Below, piece by piece: positions 25,803 through 34,276 of a DNA stretch of 64,000 nt. The stretch is from Streptomyces sp. JJ38 (GTDB lineage: Bacteria > Actinomycetota > Actinomycetes > Streptomycetales > Streptomycetaceae): NCBI RefSeq assembly GCF_019303475.1, contig NZ_JABLSI010000008.1:123998-187997 (forward strand), written 5' to 3'. The notes beneath the pieces are model-generated. The model saw only the letters and a program-made list of their open reading frames with translations. It was not told the origin of the DNA and ran no database searches. The number at the start of each line of letters is the position of its first letter. Positions within the stretch are counted from its first letter, which is position 1. The position numbers and the translations under genes were made by a program.

Positions 25803-25985
25803 GGGGTTTCCTCCAGCCGGGATCGCGGACCCAACGCGGTGAGCGTATCCGTTTTGACCGAATCATTCGGTTAGGTGCCGATTTGGTCAGGTCGGCATGG
25901 CCCAGCCGTGCGGCGGTCGGACGGTGGGGGAGAGCGGCCCCGGGGAGGGGAGGAGGAGAGCGGCGTGGGGAGGAGCGGCGCGGCG

Positions 25986-26984
25986 TCAGGTCTGCCGCAG
26001 TGGCTGGTAGGCGTCGGCCTCCAGCCCGAACGTCCAGGCCACGCCCTCCCGTGCCGTACGGGTCTGGGGCGGAACCCGCAGCCAGTACGTGCGGTGCGCA
26101 CCGTCCGGCTCCGGCGTGGAGTTGACGACCTCCACCATCACCACGTCCTCGTCCCCGCTCAGGGGTATGCGCCAGAGCACGCCCGTGTCGTCCCGGTGGA
26201 CCGGCCGCGCGTCCGACTCCGACAGGTACCGCTCGTAGCCGTAGTGCTCCAGCATGACGCGGCGCAGTTCGGCGTTCTCCTCCGCGCGGACGCGCTCGGG
26301 GGTGAGGGTGGCCAGCTCCGCCTGCCAGCCCGCCGGTACCGGCATGCCGCGCCAGGCGTGCAGCGCGAAGCCGTCCGCGTAGGCGAGCGCCGGCCCATCG
26401 GCACGGTCCAGCCGGCCCGCCTCGTCCCGGTGCAGCTCCACCGGGCGCTCGGTGAGCACGACCGCGTGCTCGTAGGGCCACCACCAGCCGCAGTGCCGTG
26501 CGACCTCGGCGAGCCCGGCCACCGCCTCCTCCCCGGGGAACGCCGCGATCCACGCGCCGTCGTGCTGGCCCCGCACGGCGTCCAGCAGGAGGAGACGCAG
26601 CGGGCCCTCGTCCTGCCCCTCCTCCGTCAGGGAGGAGACGACGCCCTCCGTGATCCGCTCGGCGAGCGCCGTCGTCTGCTCCCACAGCCGGCCGCCGGTC
26701 GCCGCCCAGTGCGCGGCCCAGCCCCGTGCCCCCAGCTCGTCATACACGCGCCGCCGCGCCAGCGCCCAGGGCCGGGAGCGGACCGCGTCCCTGACCGGGG
26801 CCCCGGCGTCCTCCAGGCTCCGCACGGCCGTCACGCCCTCGCGCGGCGACCGCGCCCACACGAACCGCTCCGGTTCCGCGAGCCCCGCCGATCGGTACGC
26901 CCGCCGCACCCCGGCCTCGGCCGCCGCCCGGTCCGGCGCTCCCGTCGCCGCGGCGACGGCCCGCCACTCGTCCACGTGCCGCAT
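25986..26984 (-). CDS. DUF6745-like protein
   Basis: A 332-residue soluble protein. The most conserved-looking stretch is GWWWPYEHAVVLTERPVELHRDE with GRLDRADGPALAYADGFALHAWRGMPVP, which I associate from memory with the family DUF6745. ATG 26984 is chosen because GGGAG lies six bases upstream; GTG 27017 is an alternative. It follows 27032-27358 by 47 bases on the same strand. I know no function. Confidence 0.75.
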   Translation of the reverse strand: MRHVDEWRAVAAATGAPDRAAAEAGVRRAYRSAGLAEPERFVWARSPREGVTAVRSLEDAGAPVRDAVRSRPWALARRRVYDELGARGWAAHWAATGGRLWEQTTALAERITEGVVSSLTEEGQDEGPLRLLLLDAVRGQHDGAWIAAFPGEEAVAGLAEVARHCGWWWPYEHAVVLTERPVELHRDEAGRLDRADGPALAYADGFALHAWRGMPVPAGWQAELATLTPERVRAEENAELRRVMLEHYGYERYLSESDARPVHRDDTGVLWRIPLSGDEDVVMVEVVNSTPEPDGAHRTYWLRVPPQTRTAREGVAWTFGLEADAYQPLRQT

Positions 26985-27031
26985 GCTGCTCCCGTCCTCC
27001 TCCTGTCCCCTGCTCACCCGGCGCCCGCCCG

Positions 27032-27358
27032 TCAGTCGGCGACGACGCGTACGGCGCCCGGCGCGTACTCCCGCTGCCGCATGACCCGATACCAGCCCCG
27101 GGGGAGCGGTATGGGGGCGTGCTCCTCGTGCACCACCCGCCCGCCCTCCGGCAGATGGAGCAGCCTCGGCCCGGAGGCGCCGCTCTCCCCCAGCAGCCTC
27201 CCCGGCCCCTGCACGGCGTGTGCGTGGCCGGTGACCTCCCCGAGGGCCAGGACCAACCGGCCCCTGGCATCACGTGGTTCGCCCGCCGCGTCGAGCAGGC
27301 GCGCGGGCACGGCCGACTCCGTCACGGGCACGATCAGCACATCTCCCTGCCGGTACAC
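27032..27358 (-). CDS. Small beta-rich protein, partner of the DUF6745-like gene
   Basis: A 108-residue protein beginning VYRQGDVLIVPVTESAVP, followed by VLALGEVTGHAHAV, LLHLPEGGRVVHEEHAPIPL and GWYRVMRQREYAPGAVRVV. Conserved H-x-H and HEEH histidines suggest metal or cofactor binding. I recall similar small proteins next to DUF6745 genes in other bacteria. GTG 27358 has GGAGGGGAG upstream; an ATG at 27427 extends the frame but adds nonconserved residues. The pair is divergent from the STM4015 gene. Confidence 0.65.
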   Translation of the reverse strand: MYRQGDVLIVPVTESAVPARLLDAAGEPRDARGRLVLALGEVTGHAHAVQGPGRLLGESGASGPRLLHLPEGGRVVHEEHAPIPLPRGWYRVMRQREYAPGAVRVVAD

Positions 27359-27438
27359 GCGGCTCTCCCCTCCGCGCCGCGCCCGGTGCGCGGCGACGCA
27401 ACAGACGGTAGGCGGGGGGTCTGACAACGGGTCACCGG

Positions 27439-27468
27439 GCGCCGGGCAGTGCGGCGCCGGGCAGTGCG
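27439..27468. repeat. Tandem 15-bp duplication
   Basis: GCGCCGGGCAGTGCG occurs twice in direct succession (27439-27453 and 27454-27468) in the divergent gap between 27358 and 27579. It lies where promoters are expected, and could be a simple slippage duplication. Confidence 0.5.
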
Positions 27469-27578
27469 GCTGCGGGGCCCGGCTCCCCGGCGGACGTCCG
27501 AGCCGACGGCCGTGCTGTCAGCCGGGCTTGATACACCTGGCCTCATCACCGACCTCCGCATCACAGGAGTCCTGCGCC

Positions 27579-28541
27579 ATGACCTTCAACGAGCACCTCA
27601 CGCGCTTCTACGGGCTGCCCGTGTACGACATCGACGAAGACCGACAGGAGGGCGTCCCGTTGCCCGAGGCCGGGGCCGCGGCCTGGCGGGTGGCGACCAG
27701 CTCGTGGGACGGGGACGACGAGGAATGCTGGGCCGTCGCGTTCGCCAGGTTCCTGAAGGCGGTCGACCCGGCGGGGGTGCGGGCGCTGATCGTCGGCTGC
27801 TGGGGGCCGTCGTACGACACGGACGCCGGAGGGCCCCTCGACGCGATCGTGGCGGCGGCCGACCGGCTGACGTCGCTGGAGGCGGTGTTCGTCGGGGACG
27901 TGGTCGTGGAGGAGAGCGAGGTCTCCTGGATCAACCTCTGTGACATGTCGCCCCTGCTCACCGCCTACCCAGGGCTGCGCGAGCTGGGCGTACGGGGCGG
28001 CGACACCCTGGAGTTCACCGCGATACGCCACGAGGCGCTCGCCTCGCTCACCATCGAGACCGGCGGACTGCCGCGCGGGCCGCTGCGCGCCGTGCTCGAC
28101 AGCGAGCTGCCCGCGCTGGAGCGGCTGGACCTGTGGCTCGGTGTCTCCGCCTACGGCGGAGACGTGGAGCTGGCGGACCTTCAGCCGCTGCTCTCCGGCG
28201 GAGCGTTCCCCGAGCTCCGCCACCTCGGGCTGCGCAACAGCGAGATCCAGGACGAGATCGCCGCCGCCCTGGCCGGGGCGCCCGTCGTCGCCCAGCTGCG
28301 CACGCTGGACCTCTCTCTGGGAACCCTCGGGGACGCCGGCGCCGCCGCCCTGCTGGCCGGCCAGCCGCTCACCCATCTCGAACGGCTCGACCTGCACCAC
28401 CACTTCCTGTCCGAGGCCATGGAGGAGCGGGTGCGAGAGGCGCTGGAGCCGCACGGGGTCGAGGTCGATCTCTCCGGGCGGGAGACTCCCTGGGGCGAGC
28501 CCTGGGCGGGCGACGGCATGTACACGATGGTGTCGGAGTGA
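27579..28541 (+). CDS. STM4015-family leucine-rich-repeat protein
   Basis: A 320-residue protein. The N-terminal domain of about 110 residues reads HLTRFYGLPVYDIDED and is followed by leucine-rich repeats (LRELGVRGGDTLEF, ALERLDLWLGVS, LRHLGLRNSEIQ, LRTLDLSLGTLGDAGAAAL, LERLDLHHHFLSEA). I recall this arrangement as NCBI's STM4015 family, named after a Salmonella locus. It is first in a five-gene cluster and may recruit partners or be a substrate; no catalytic motif is seen. AGGAG precedes ATG 27579 by about ten bases. Confidence 0.8.
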   Translation: MTFNEHLTRFYGLPVYDIDEDRQEGVPLPEAGAAAWRVATSSWDGDDEECWAVAFARFLKAVDPAGVRALIVGCWGPSYDTDAGGPLDAIVAAADRLTSLEAVFVGDVVVEESEVSWINLCDMSPLLTAYPGLRELGVRGGDTLEFTAIRHEALASLTIETGGLPRGPLRAVLDSELPALERLDLWLGVSAYGGDVELADLQPLLSGGAFPELRHLGLRNSEIQDEIAAALAGAPVVAQLRTLDLSLGTLGDAGAAALLAGQPLTHLERLDLHHHFLSEAMEERVREALEPHGVEVDLSGRETPWGEPWAGDGMYTMVSE

Positions 28542-28606
28542 GCCGCCCGGTGGGGGCCCCGGCGCGACGCCCGCGCGGGGCCGGGGGGAGCCGGGGGGAG
28601 CCGGCC

Positions 28607-29764
28607 GTGACCCCCGTTCCGGCCCCCTCCCTCCCGCGTGCGGTGGCACCCGTGCGCTTCGCCGTCGTCGGCGTGCCGGAGAACCGGCGCGTCACGCTGT
28701 TCGCGGAGGCCGTCGGGGCCGCCGGGCTGCCCGCGCCCCGGATCGTGCCCTGGACCCGCGTACTGCGCGAGGGACCGCGGTTCCAGCCGGGCGAGACGGT
28801 GCGCGTCGACTCCCCGGGGGAGGACGCCGAGACCGACTGGCTGCTGCGCGGCGTCCCCGAGCCGACCCGGGTGGAGGGGACAGCGCGCTGGTATGCCCGG
28901 TTCTCCGAGGCCGCCCGGGCGATCGGCCGGGCGGCCTCGGCGGCGGGCGCCACGCTGCTGGACGACCCCGAGGACCTGGCCGTGCTGTTCGACAAGCGGC
29001 TCACCCACGCCCGGCTGTCGATGGCCGGAGTGGCCGTCCCCCCGTCCCCGACGTCCGGAGCCGGCGGCCCCGTCGTCGGCGGCTGGACGGACCTGCGCGA
29101 ACTGCTGCGCGATCACCGCATGCCCCGTGCCTTCGTGAAGCCGGCGCACGGCTCCTCGGCGTCCGGGATCCTGGCCCTGGAGACGGCGGGGCCCGGCCGG
29201 GTGCGTGCGACGACCTCCGTCGCACGGGCCCCGGACGGGCGCATGTACAACTCGCTGCGGGTACGCCGCTACAGCACCGAACGCGAGGTCGCGGCCCTGG
29301 TTGACGCCCTCGCGCCGGAGCAGCTGCACGTCGAGCGGTGGCTGCCGAAGGCGAGCTCTTCCGGCCGTGCCGCCGACCTGCGGGTGGTGGTCGTGGCGGG
29401 CCGGGCCACCCACGCCGTTGTCCGCACGAGTGCCTTCCCCATGACCAACCTGCACCTCGGCGGGGCCCGGGGTGACCTGACCGCCGTCCGCGCGGCCGTC
29501 GAGGCGGCGGGCTACGGGTGGGACGCCGCGCTCGCCGTGTGCGAGCGTGCCGCGGCCTGCTTCCCCGGCACGTTGTGCGTCGGCGTCGATCTGCTGCCCG
29601 CGCCCGGCTGGCGGCGGTTCGCGGTCGGTGAGGTCAACGCCTTCGGAGACCTCCTGCCGGGCCTTCCCGGGCTGCCGGGGCGTGGAGCCGAAGGGCGCGA
29701 CACCTACGCGGCCCAGGTGGCCGCCACACGGTCTGCGGTGAGGAGCGTTCATGTCAGCCAGTGA
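28607..29764 (+). CDS. STM4014-family ATP-grasp-like protein
   Basis: A 385-residue protein. It opens with a Rossmann-like strand VRFAVVGVPENRRVTLFAEA. ATP-grasp features follow: LFDKRLTHARLSMAGVAVPP, AFVKPAHGSSASGI, HVERWLPKA and RFAVGEVNAFGDLLPG. ATP-grasp enzymes ligate carboxylates to amines or thiols. GTG 28607 is chosen for GGGGGGAG upstream; GTG 28538, which overlaps the STM4015 stop, is an alternative. The gene overlaps STM4013 by 14 bases. Substrate unknown. Confidence 0.8.
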   Translation: MTPVPAPSLPRAVAPVRFAVVGVPENRRVTLFAEAVGAAGLPAPRIVPWTRVLREGPRFQPGETVRVDSPGEDAETDWLLRGVPEPTRVEGTARWYARFSEAARAIGRAASAAGATLLDDPEDLAVLFDKRLTHARLSMAGVAVPPSPTSGAGGPVVGGWTDLRELLRDHRMPRAFVKPAHGSSASGILALETAGPGRVRATTSVARAPDGRMYNSLRVRRYSTEREVAALVDALAPEQLHVERWLPKASSSGRAADLRVVVVAGRATHAVVRTSAFPMTNLHLGGARGDLTAVRAAVEAAGYGWDAALAVCERAAACFPGTLCVGVDLLPAPGWRRFAVGEVNAFGDLLPGLPGLPGRGAEGRDTYAAQVAATRSAVRSVHVSQ

Positions 29765-30650
29765 GCCCAGCCCGGCCACGGCCGGTCCCGGCCGGCACCC
29801 GAGCCCGGGACCGAGCCCGCGCCCGGCCACGTCCGGCATGAACGCCATCGTCGGCACGCACGACCTGCTGTTCGTCACACTCGACACCCTGCGCCACGAC
29901 GTCGCGCGGGACCTGGCCGCCGCCGGTCGCACGCCGAACCTCGTGCGCCACCTCCCCGACGGCCGCTGGGAGGAGCGGCACGCGCCGGGCAGCTTCACCT
30001 ACGCCTCCCATCAGGCGATGTTCGCCGGCTTCCTGCCCACGCCCGCCGCACCGGGGCCGCACCCGCGGCTGTTCGCGGCCCGGTTCGCGGGCAGCGAGAC
30101 GACGGCCGAGGGCACTTTCGTCTTCGAGACGCCCGACCTGCCGTCGGCGCTGTCCGCCGCCGGGTACCGCACCGTGTGCATCGGGGGCGTGGGCTTCTTC
30201 AACCGACGGGGCCCGCTGGGCTCCGTCCTGCCGGGGCTCTTCGACGAGAGCCACTGGGAACCGGAGTTCGGCGTCGCCTCCCCCACCTCGTTCGAGTCCC
30301 AGGTGCGGCGGGCCGAGCAGGTCGTCGCCGCGCTTCCACGCGACCGCAGGCTCTTCCTGTTCGTCAACGTCGCCGCCCTGCATCAGCCGAACTGGTTCCA
30401 CCGTCCGGGCGCCACCGAGCGGGACGGGGACTCGCTCGCCACGCACGCCGCCGCCCTGGAGTACGTCGACCGGCACATCGGCCGCCTCTTCCAGGTCATG
30501 AGCAGCCGCCGCCCGTGCTTCACCATCGTCTGTTCCGACCACGGCACGGCCTACGGGGAGGACGGCTACACCGGCCACCGTCTCGGCCACGAGACGGTGT
30601 GGACCGTGCCGTACGCCCATTTCGTCCTGGAGCCGGGAGTCACCCTGTGA
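29751..30650 (+). CDS. STM4013-family sulfatase/phosphatase-fold hydrolase
   Basis: A 299-residue protein of the alkaline phosphatase superfamily. The metal site strands are visible: DLLFVTLDTLRHDVA near residues 37-52, and FTIVCSDHGTAYGEDG with GHRLGHE near the end. The nucleophile region is APGSFTYASHQAMFAGF, lacking the CxPSR of formylglycine sulfatases, so it is more phosphoesterase-like. ATG 29751 is used; ATG 29838 is also possible and would drop a Pro-rich N-terminus. Its stop overlaps the next GTG (GTGA). Confidence 0.8.
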   Translation: MSASEPSPATAGPGRHPSPGPSPRPATSGMNAIVGTHDLLFVTLDTLRHDVARDLAAAGRTPNLVRHLPDGRWEERHAPGSFTYASHQAMFAGFLPTPAAPGPHPRLFAARFAGSETTAEGTFVFETPDLPSALSAAGYRTVCIGGVGFFNRRGPLGSVLPGLFDESHWEPEFGVASPTSFESQVRRAEQVVAALPRDRRLFLFVNVAALHQPNWFHRPGATERDGDSLATHAAALEYVDRHIGRLFQVMSSRRPCFTIVCSDHGTAYGEDGYTGHRLGHETVWTVPYAHFVLEPGVTL

Positions 30651-32047
30651 ACGTCACCACCGTCAGCAGCGGGGCCGCCCGTGCAACCGTCTCCGGCGCC
30701 CGGTCGGTGAGCGCGCACCGGCCCCGGGAGAGCCCCTACCAGAACTACGTCTACGCCTATCCGCACAAGACGGCGTACCGTCCCCTGGCGGAGCGCCCGG
30801 CCCTGCGAGAGCTGTGGGCGGACGAGCCCAAGGGCGCCCTCTCGCTCTACGCGCACATCCCCTTCTGCGAGGTGCGCTGCGGCTTCTGCAACCTGTTCAC
30901 CCGTGTCGGTGCCCCGGACGAGGCGTCGGCCCGCTATCTGGACGCGCTGGAGCGGCAGGCGACCGCCGTGCGGGAAGCGCTCGGGAGCGAGGAGCCGGTG
31001 CGGTTCGCGGCGGCGGCGTTCGGCGGCGGGACGCCCACCTATCTGACGGCCGCGGAGCTGGACCGGCTGTGCGACGTCGTGGAGTACCGCATGGGCGCCG
31101 ACCTGCGTTCCATACCGTTCGCCGTGGAGACGTCACCCGCCACCGCCACGGTCGAGCGGCTCGCCGTCCTCGCCGAGCGCGGGGTCACCCGGCTCAGCAT
31201 CGGTGTGCAGAGCTTCGTGGACGCCGAGGCGCGCACGGCTGTCCGGCCGCAGCGCCGGGCGGACGTGGAGGCGGCCCTCGCCCGGATCCGCGAGGCGGCC
31301 GTCCCCGCATTGAACATCGACCTCATCTACGGCATCGACGGTCAGACGGCACGGAGCTGGCGTCGCTCGCTGGACGCGGCGCTGGCCTGGCGCCCGGAGG
31401 AGCTGTACCTCTATCCGCTGTACGTCCGCCCCCTCACCGGGCTCGGGCGGCGCGCCGCGGAGCGGGAGCGGCGGGTGTGGGACGCCCAGCGGCTGCGGCT
31501 CTACCGGGTGGGCCGGGACCACCTGCGGGAGCACGGCTACCGCCAGGTGTCGATGCGCATGTTCCGCCGTGCCGACGCACCGGAGCAGGGCGCGGAGGAC
31601 CACGCCTGCCAGAGCGACGGCATGGTCGGGCTGGGCTGCGGCGCCCGCTCGTACACCTCGTCCCTCCACTACTCGTTCGACTACGCCGTGGCCACGCGGG
31701 AAGTCCGGGCGATCATCGACGCCTACACGGACACCCGGGACTTCTCCCGCGCCGAGGTGGGCCGGTACCTGGACGCCGGGGAGAGCAGGCGGCGTCACCT
31801 GCTCCAGTCGCTGCTGCAGGCCGAGGGGATGGACGTCGCCGCCTACCGGGCCCGGTTCGGCACCGAGCCCGTGGCCGACTTCGCCGAGGAGCTGGCCGGC
31901 TTCGCCGGCCGCGGCTGGCTCGATCCGGCCGCGGCCCCCGACCGGCTGCGGCTGTCGGCGGAGGGCCTGGCCTACTCCGACGCCGTGGGGCCGGCGCTGT
32001 TCTCACCGGCCGTCCGGGCCGCGATGGCCGACTACGAGCTGAAGTGA
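30647..32047 (+). CDS. STM4012-family radical SAM protein
   Basis: A 466-residue radical SAM enzyme of HemN-like layout. The 4Fe-4S binding CEVRCGFC has Cys74, Cys78 and Cys81 and sits in YAHIPFCEVRCGFCNLF; AAFGGGTPTYL and RLSIGVQSF follow the HemN pattern, and ALNIDLIYGIDGQT is typical. It should cleave S-adenosylmethionine to a radical and act on an unknown substrate. It overlaps STM4013 by 4 bases and precedes a second radical SAM gene by 9 bases. Confidence 0.88.
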   Translation: MNVTTVSSGAARATVSGARSVSAHRPRESPYQNYVYAYPHKTAYRPLAERPALRELWADEPKGALSLYAHIPFCEVRCGFCNLFTRVGAPDEASARYLDALERQATAVREALGSEEPVRFAAAAFGGGTPTYLTAAELDRLCDVVEYRMGADLRSIPFAVETSPATATVERLAVLAERGVTRLSIGVQSFVDAEARTAVRPQRRADVEAALARIREAAVPALNIDLIYGIDGQTARSWRRSLDAALAWRPEELYLYPLYVRPLTGLGRRAAERERRVWDAQRLRLYRVGRDHLREHGYRQVSMRMFRRADAPEQGAEDHACQSDGMVGLGCGARSYTSSLHYSFDYAVATREVRAIIDAYTDTRDFSRAEVGRYLDAGESRRRHLLQSLLQAEGMDVAAYRARFGTEPVADFAEELAGFAGRGWLDPAAAPDRLRLSAEGLAYSDAVGPALFSPAVRAAMADYELK

Positions 32048-32056
32048 GGGCGCGGA

Positions 32057-32974
32057 GTGGACCTGACGATCCTCTACCGGGGGCCGCTCGCCTCGTGCGA
32101 CTACGACTGCCCGTACTGCCCGTTCGCCAAGCGGCGGGACTCCGCACACCGGCTCCGCGCGGACCGCGCCGCGCTGGAGCGGTTCGTCGCCTGGGTGGCG
32201 GAGCAGACCGGCGACCGGGTTTCGGTCCTGTTCACCCCGTGGGGCGAAGGGCTCGTGCGCTCCTGGTACCGGCGGGCGCTGGTGGAGCTGTCGCACCTGC
32301 CGCAGGTGCGGCGGGTCGCGATCCAGACCAACCTGAGCTGCCGCACGGGCTGGCTGGCCGAGGCCCGGCGGGAGGTCGCGGCCCTGTGGTGCACGTATCA
32401 CCCCGGGCAGGTACCGTACGAGCGCTTCCGCGCGCGCTGCGCCGAGCTGACGGCGGCGGGCGTGCGGTACAGCGTGGGCGTCGTCGGTCTCGACGCGCAC
32501 CTGGCCGAGGCACGGCGGCTGCGGGCCGAGTTGCCCCCGGAGGTGTATGTGTGGGTGAACGCGGCGGAGGGCCACACGTACACCGACGAGGAGGCCGCCC
32601 GCTGGACGGAGATCGACCCCCTCTTCGGCTACAGCCGCCGCCCGCACCGCTCGGCGGGGCTGCCGTGCAGGACGGGCGCCTCGGTGGTCTCGGTCGACGG
32701 CGAGGGCACGGTGCGGCGGTGCCACTTCGTGCCGACGGAGCTCGGCAACCTGTACGACGGCAGCTTCCGGGCCGCACTGCGCCCCCGGGCGTGCCCGTTG
32801 GCCTCGTGCGACTGCCACATCGGCTACGTACACCTGGAGTCGCTGCCGCTGTACGACGTCTTCGCCGGGGGCGTCCTGGAACGCGTTCCCGCGGGCTGGC
32901 CCGAGCCGCCGCCCGCGGGGGCGGCCGTCAGGCCGCGGCGAGCCGGAGGGCGCGGCGCGTCGCGTACAGCGTGA
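32057..32974 (+). CDS. STM4011-family radical SAM protein
   Basis: A 305-residue radical SAM protein with CDYDCPYC (Cys14, Cys18, Cys21) at the very N-terminus. The C-terminal part has more cysteines (LPCRTGASVVSVDGEG, RRCHF and CPLASCDCHIGYV) that resemble a SPASM-type site for extra iron-sulfur clusters. It would work together with STM4012 in the same pathway. GTG 32057 has GAGGGCGCGGA upstream. Its 3' end overlaps the convergent MFS gene by 47 bases. Confidence 0.85.
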   Translation: MDLTILYRGPLASCDYDCPYCPFAKRRDSAHRLRADRAALERFVAWVAEQTGDRVSVLFTPWGEGLVRSWYRRALVELSHLPQVRRVAIQTNLSCRTGWLAEARREVAALWCTYHPGQVPYERFRARCAELTAAGVRYSVGVVGLDAHLAEARRLRAELPPEVYVWVNAAEGHTYTDEEAARWTEIDPLFGYSRRPHRSAGLPCRTGASVVSVDGEGTVRRCHFVPTELGNLYDGSFRAALRPRACPLASCDCHIGYVHLESLPLYDVFAGGVLERVPAGWPEPPPAGAAVRPRRAGGRGASRTA

Positions 32975-34184
32975 CGCCGGTGGCCGCGGCCAGGGCCACC
33001 AGGCAGAGGGTGACGGTGGCCGCCCAGCCGCCGCCGTGGAACGCGAGCGCGCCGAGCGTGCCGCCCAGGGAGCTGCCCATGTAGTACGCCATCTGGTAGA
33101 GCGCGGAGGCCTGCGCGCGAGCCGTCGTGGCCGTCCGGCTCACGGCCGAGGAGGCGGTGGCGTGCCCGGCGAAGAAGCCGGCCGTGACGAGGACGAGGCC
33201 CAGCAGGACGGCGGTCAGCTCGGCGGAGAGCGTCAGCAGCAGCCCGGCCGCGGTGGTGCCGATGGCCAGGTACAGGGTGCCGCGCCGGCCCAGCCGGGCG
33301 ACCAGCTTGCCGGCCGCCGCCGAGGACACCGTGCCCACGAGGTAGATGGCGAAGATCGAGCCGACCAGCCCCTGCGAGAGCCCGAACGGCTCGGCCACCA
33401 GCCGGTAGCCGACGACGGTGTAGACGGCCCCGAAGACGGCCATGAGCAGCAGCCCGATCGTGTACAGCCGCACCAGCAGCGGGTTGGCCAGGTGGCCGCG
33501 CACCGTGCGGGCCAGGGCCCGGGGCTCCAGCGGGGCGGGGGTGAAGTTGCGCGCCCTGGGCAGCAGCAGCCGGAAGGCGACCGCGCACACGGCGGCCAGC
33601 ACGCCGACGGCCAGCAGCGCGCCGCGCCAGCCGTGGCCCTCGGCGACCCAGCCGGTGACGATGCGGCCGGACATGCCGCCGACGCTGTTACCCGCGACGA
33701 ACAGCCCGATCGCGCCGACCAGCGCCTTCGGCGGCAGCTCCTCGGAGAGGTAGGCCATCGCCGAGGCCGGGACGCCCGCGATGGCCGCGCCCTGCACGGC
33801 CCGCAGGGCGATCAGCCAGCCCAGGTCGGGGGCGAAGGGCAGCAGCAGGGCGAGGCCCACCGCGACCGTCACGGACACCGTCATCAGCCGCTGCCGTCCG
33901 AAGCGCTCGGAGAGCGTGCTCAGCGGCAGCACGCACACCGCCAGGGCGATCGTGGCGGCGGAGACCGTCCAGCTGGCCGCGTCCGGCGTCACCGCGAAGT
34001 CCGCGGAGAGGGCGGGCAGCAGCGCCTGGGTGGAGTACAGGAGGGCGAAGGTGGCCAGGCCCAGGGCGAAGAGCGCGAGGTTGGCGCGGGCCCGGTGGCG
34101 GCCGGAGCGGGCGGCGGCGGTGGCGGGGGACGACGGCTGAGAGGCACCCGAGGTGACGGGTGCCCCGGTATCGACGGAAGGCAT
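32928..34184 (-). CDS. MFS transporter
   Basis: A 418-residue, about 12-helix major facilitator transporter. It resembles the YnfM/arabinose-efflux-like group: FALGLATFALLYSTQALLPAL, LPLSTLSERFGRQRLMTVSV and SAMAYLSEELPPKALVGAIG. A drug or metabolite efflux role is likely. It is divergent from the LysR gene, a common pairing in which the LysR protein controls the transporter. Its last 47 bases overlap STM4011 tail to tail. Confidence 0.88.
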   Translation of the reverse strand: MPSVDTGAPVTSGASQPSSPATAAARSGRHRARANLALFALGLATFALLYSTQALLPALSADFAVTPDAASWTVSAATIALAVCVLPLSTLSERFGRQRLMTVSVTVAVGLALLLPFAPDLGWLIALRAVQGAAIAGVPASAMAYLSEELPPKALVGAIGLFVAGNSVGGMSGRIVTGWVAEGHGWRGALLAVGVLAAVCAVAFRLLLPRARNFTPAPLEPRALARTVRGHLANPLLVRLYTIGLLLMAVFGAVYTVVGYRLVAEPFGLSQGLVGSIFAIYLVGTVSSAAAGKLVARLGRRGTLYLAIGTTAAGLLLTLSAELTAVLLGLVLVTAGFFAGHATASSAVSRTATTARAQASALYQMAYYMGSSLGGTLGALAFHGGGWAATVTLCLVALAAATGVTLYATRRALRLAAA

Positions 34185-34210
34185 GCCCCGAACCTACGCA
34201 CGTCATATTC

Positions 34211-34255
34211 ATGCGTCCAATGCACAACGATGGGATAATCGATCCACTGACGCAT
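34211..34255. promoter_or_regulatory. Inverted repeat ATGCGTC...GACGCAT in the MFS/LysR gap
   Basis: Seven-base arms at 34211-34217 and 34249-34255, 31 bases apart, in the 92-base divergent gap. A likely LysR binding region controlling both genes. GGATAAT (34233-34239) resembles a -10. Confidence 0.5.
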
Positions 34256-34276
34256 AAGCAGAGCTGAGGACGGCCA

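Noticed and set aside
27439..27468. Operator made of two 15-bp units
   Set aside because: A simple tandem duplication in GC-rich DNA explains it; no palindrome or second example was seen.
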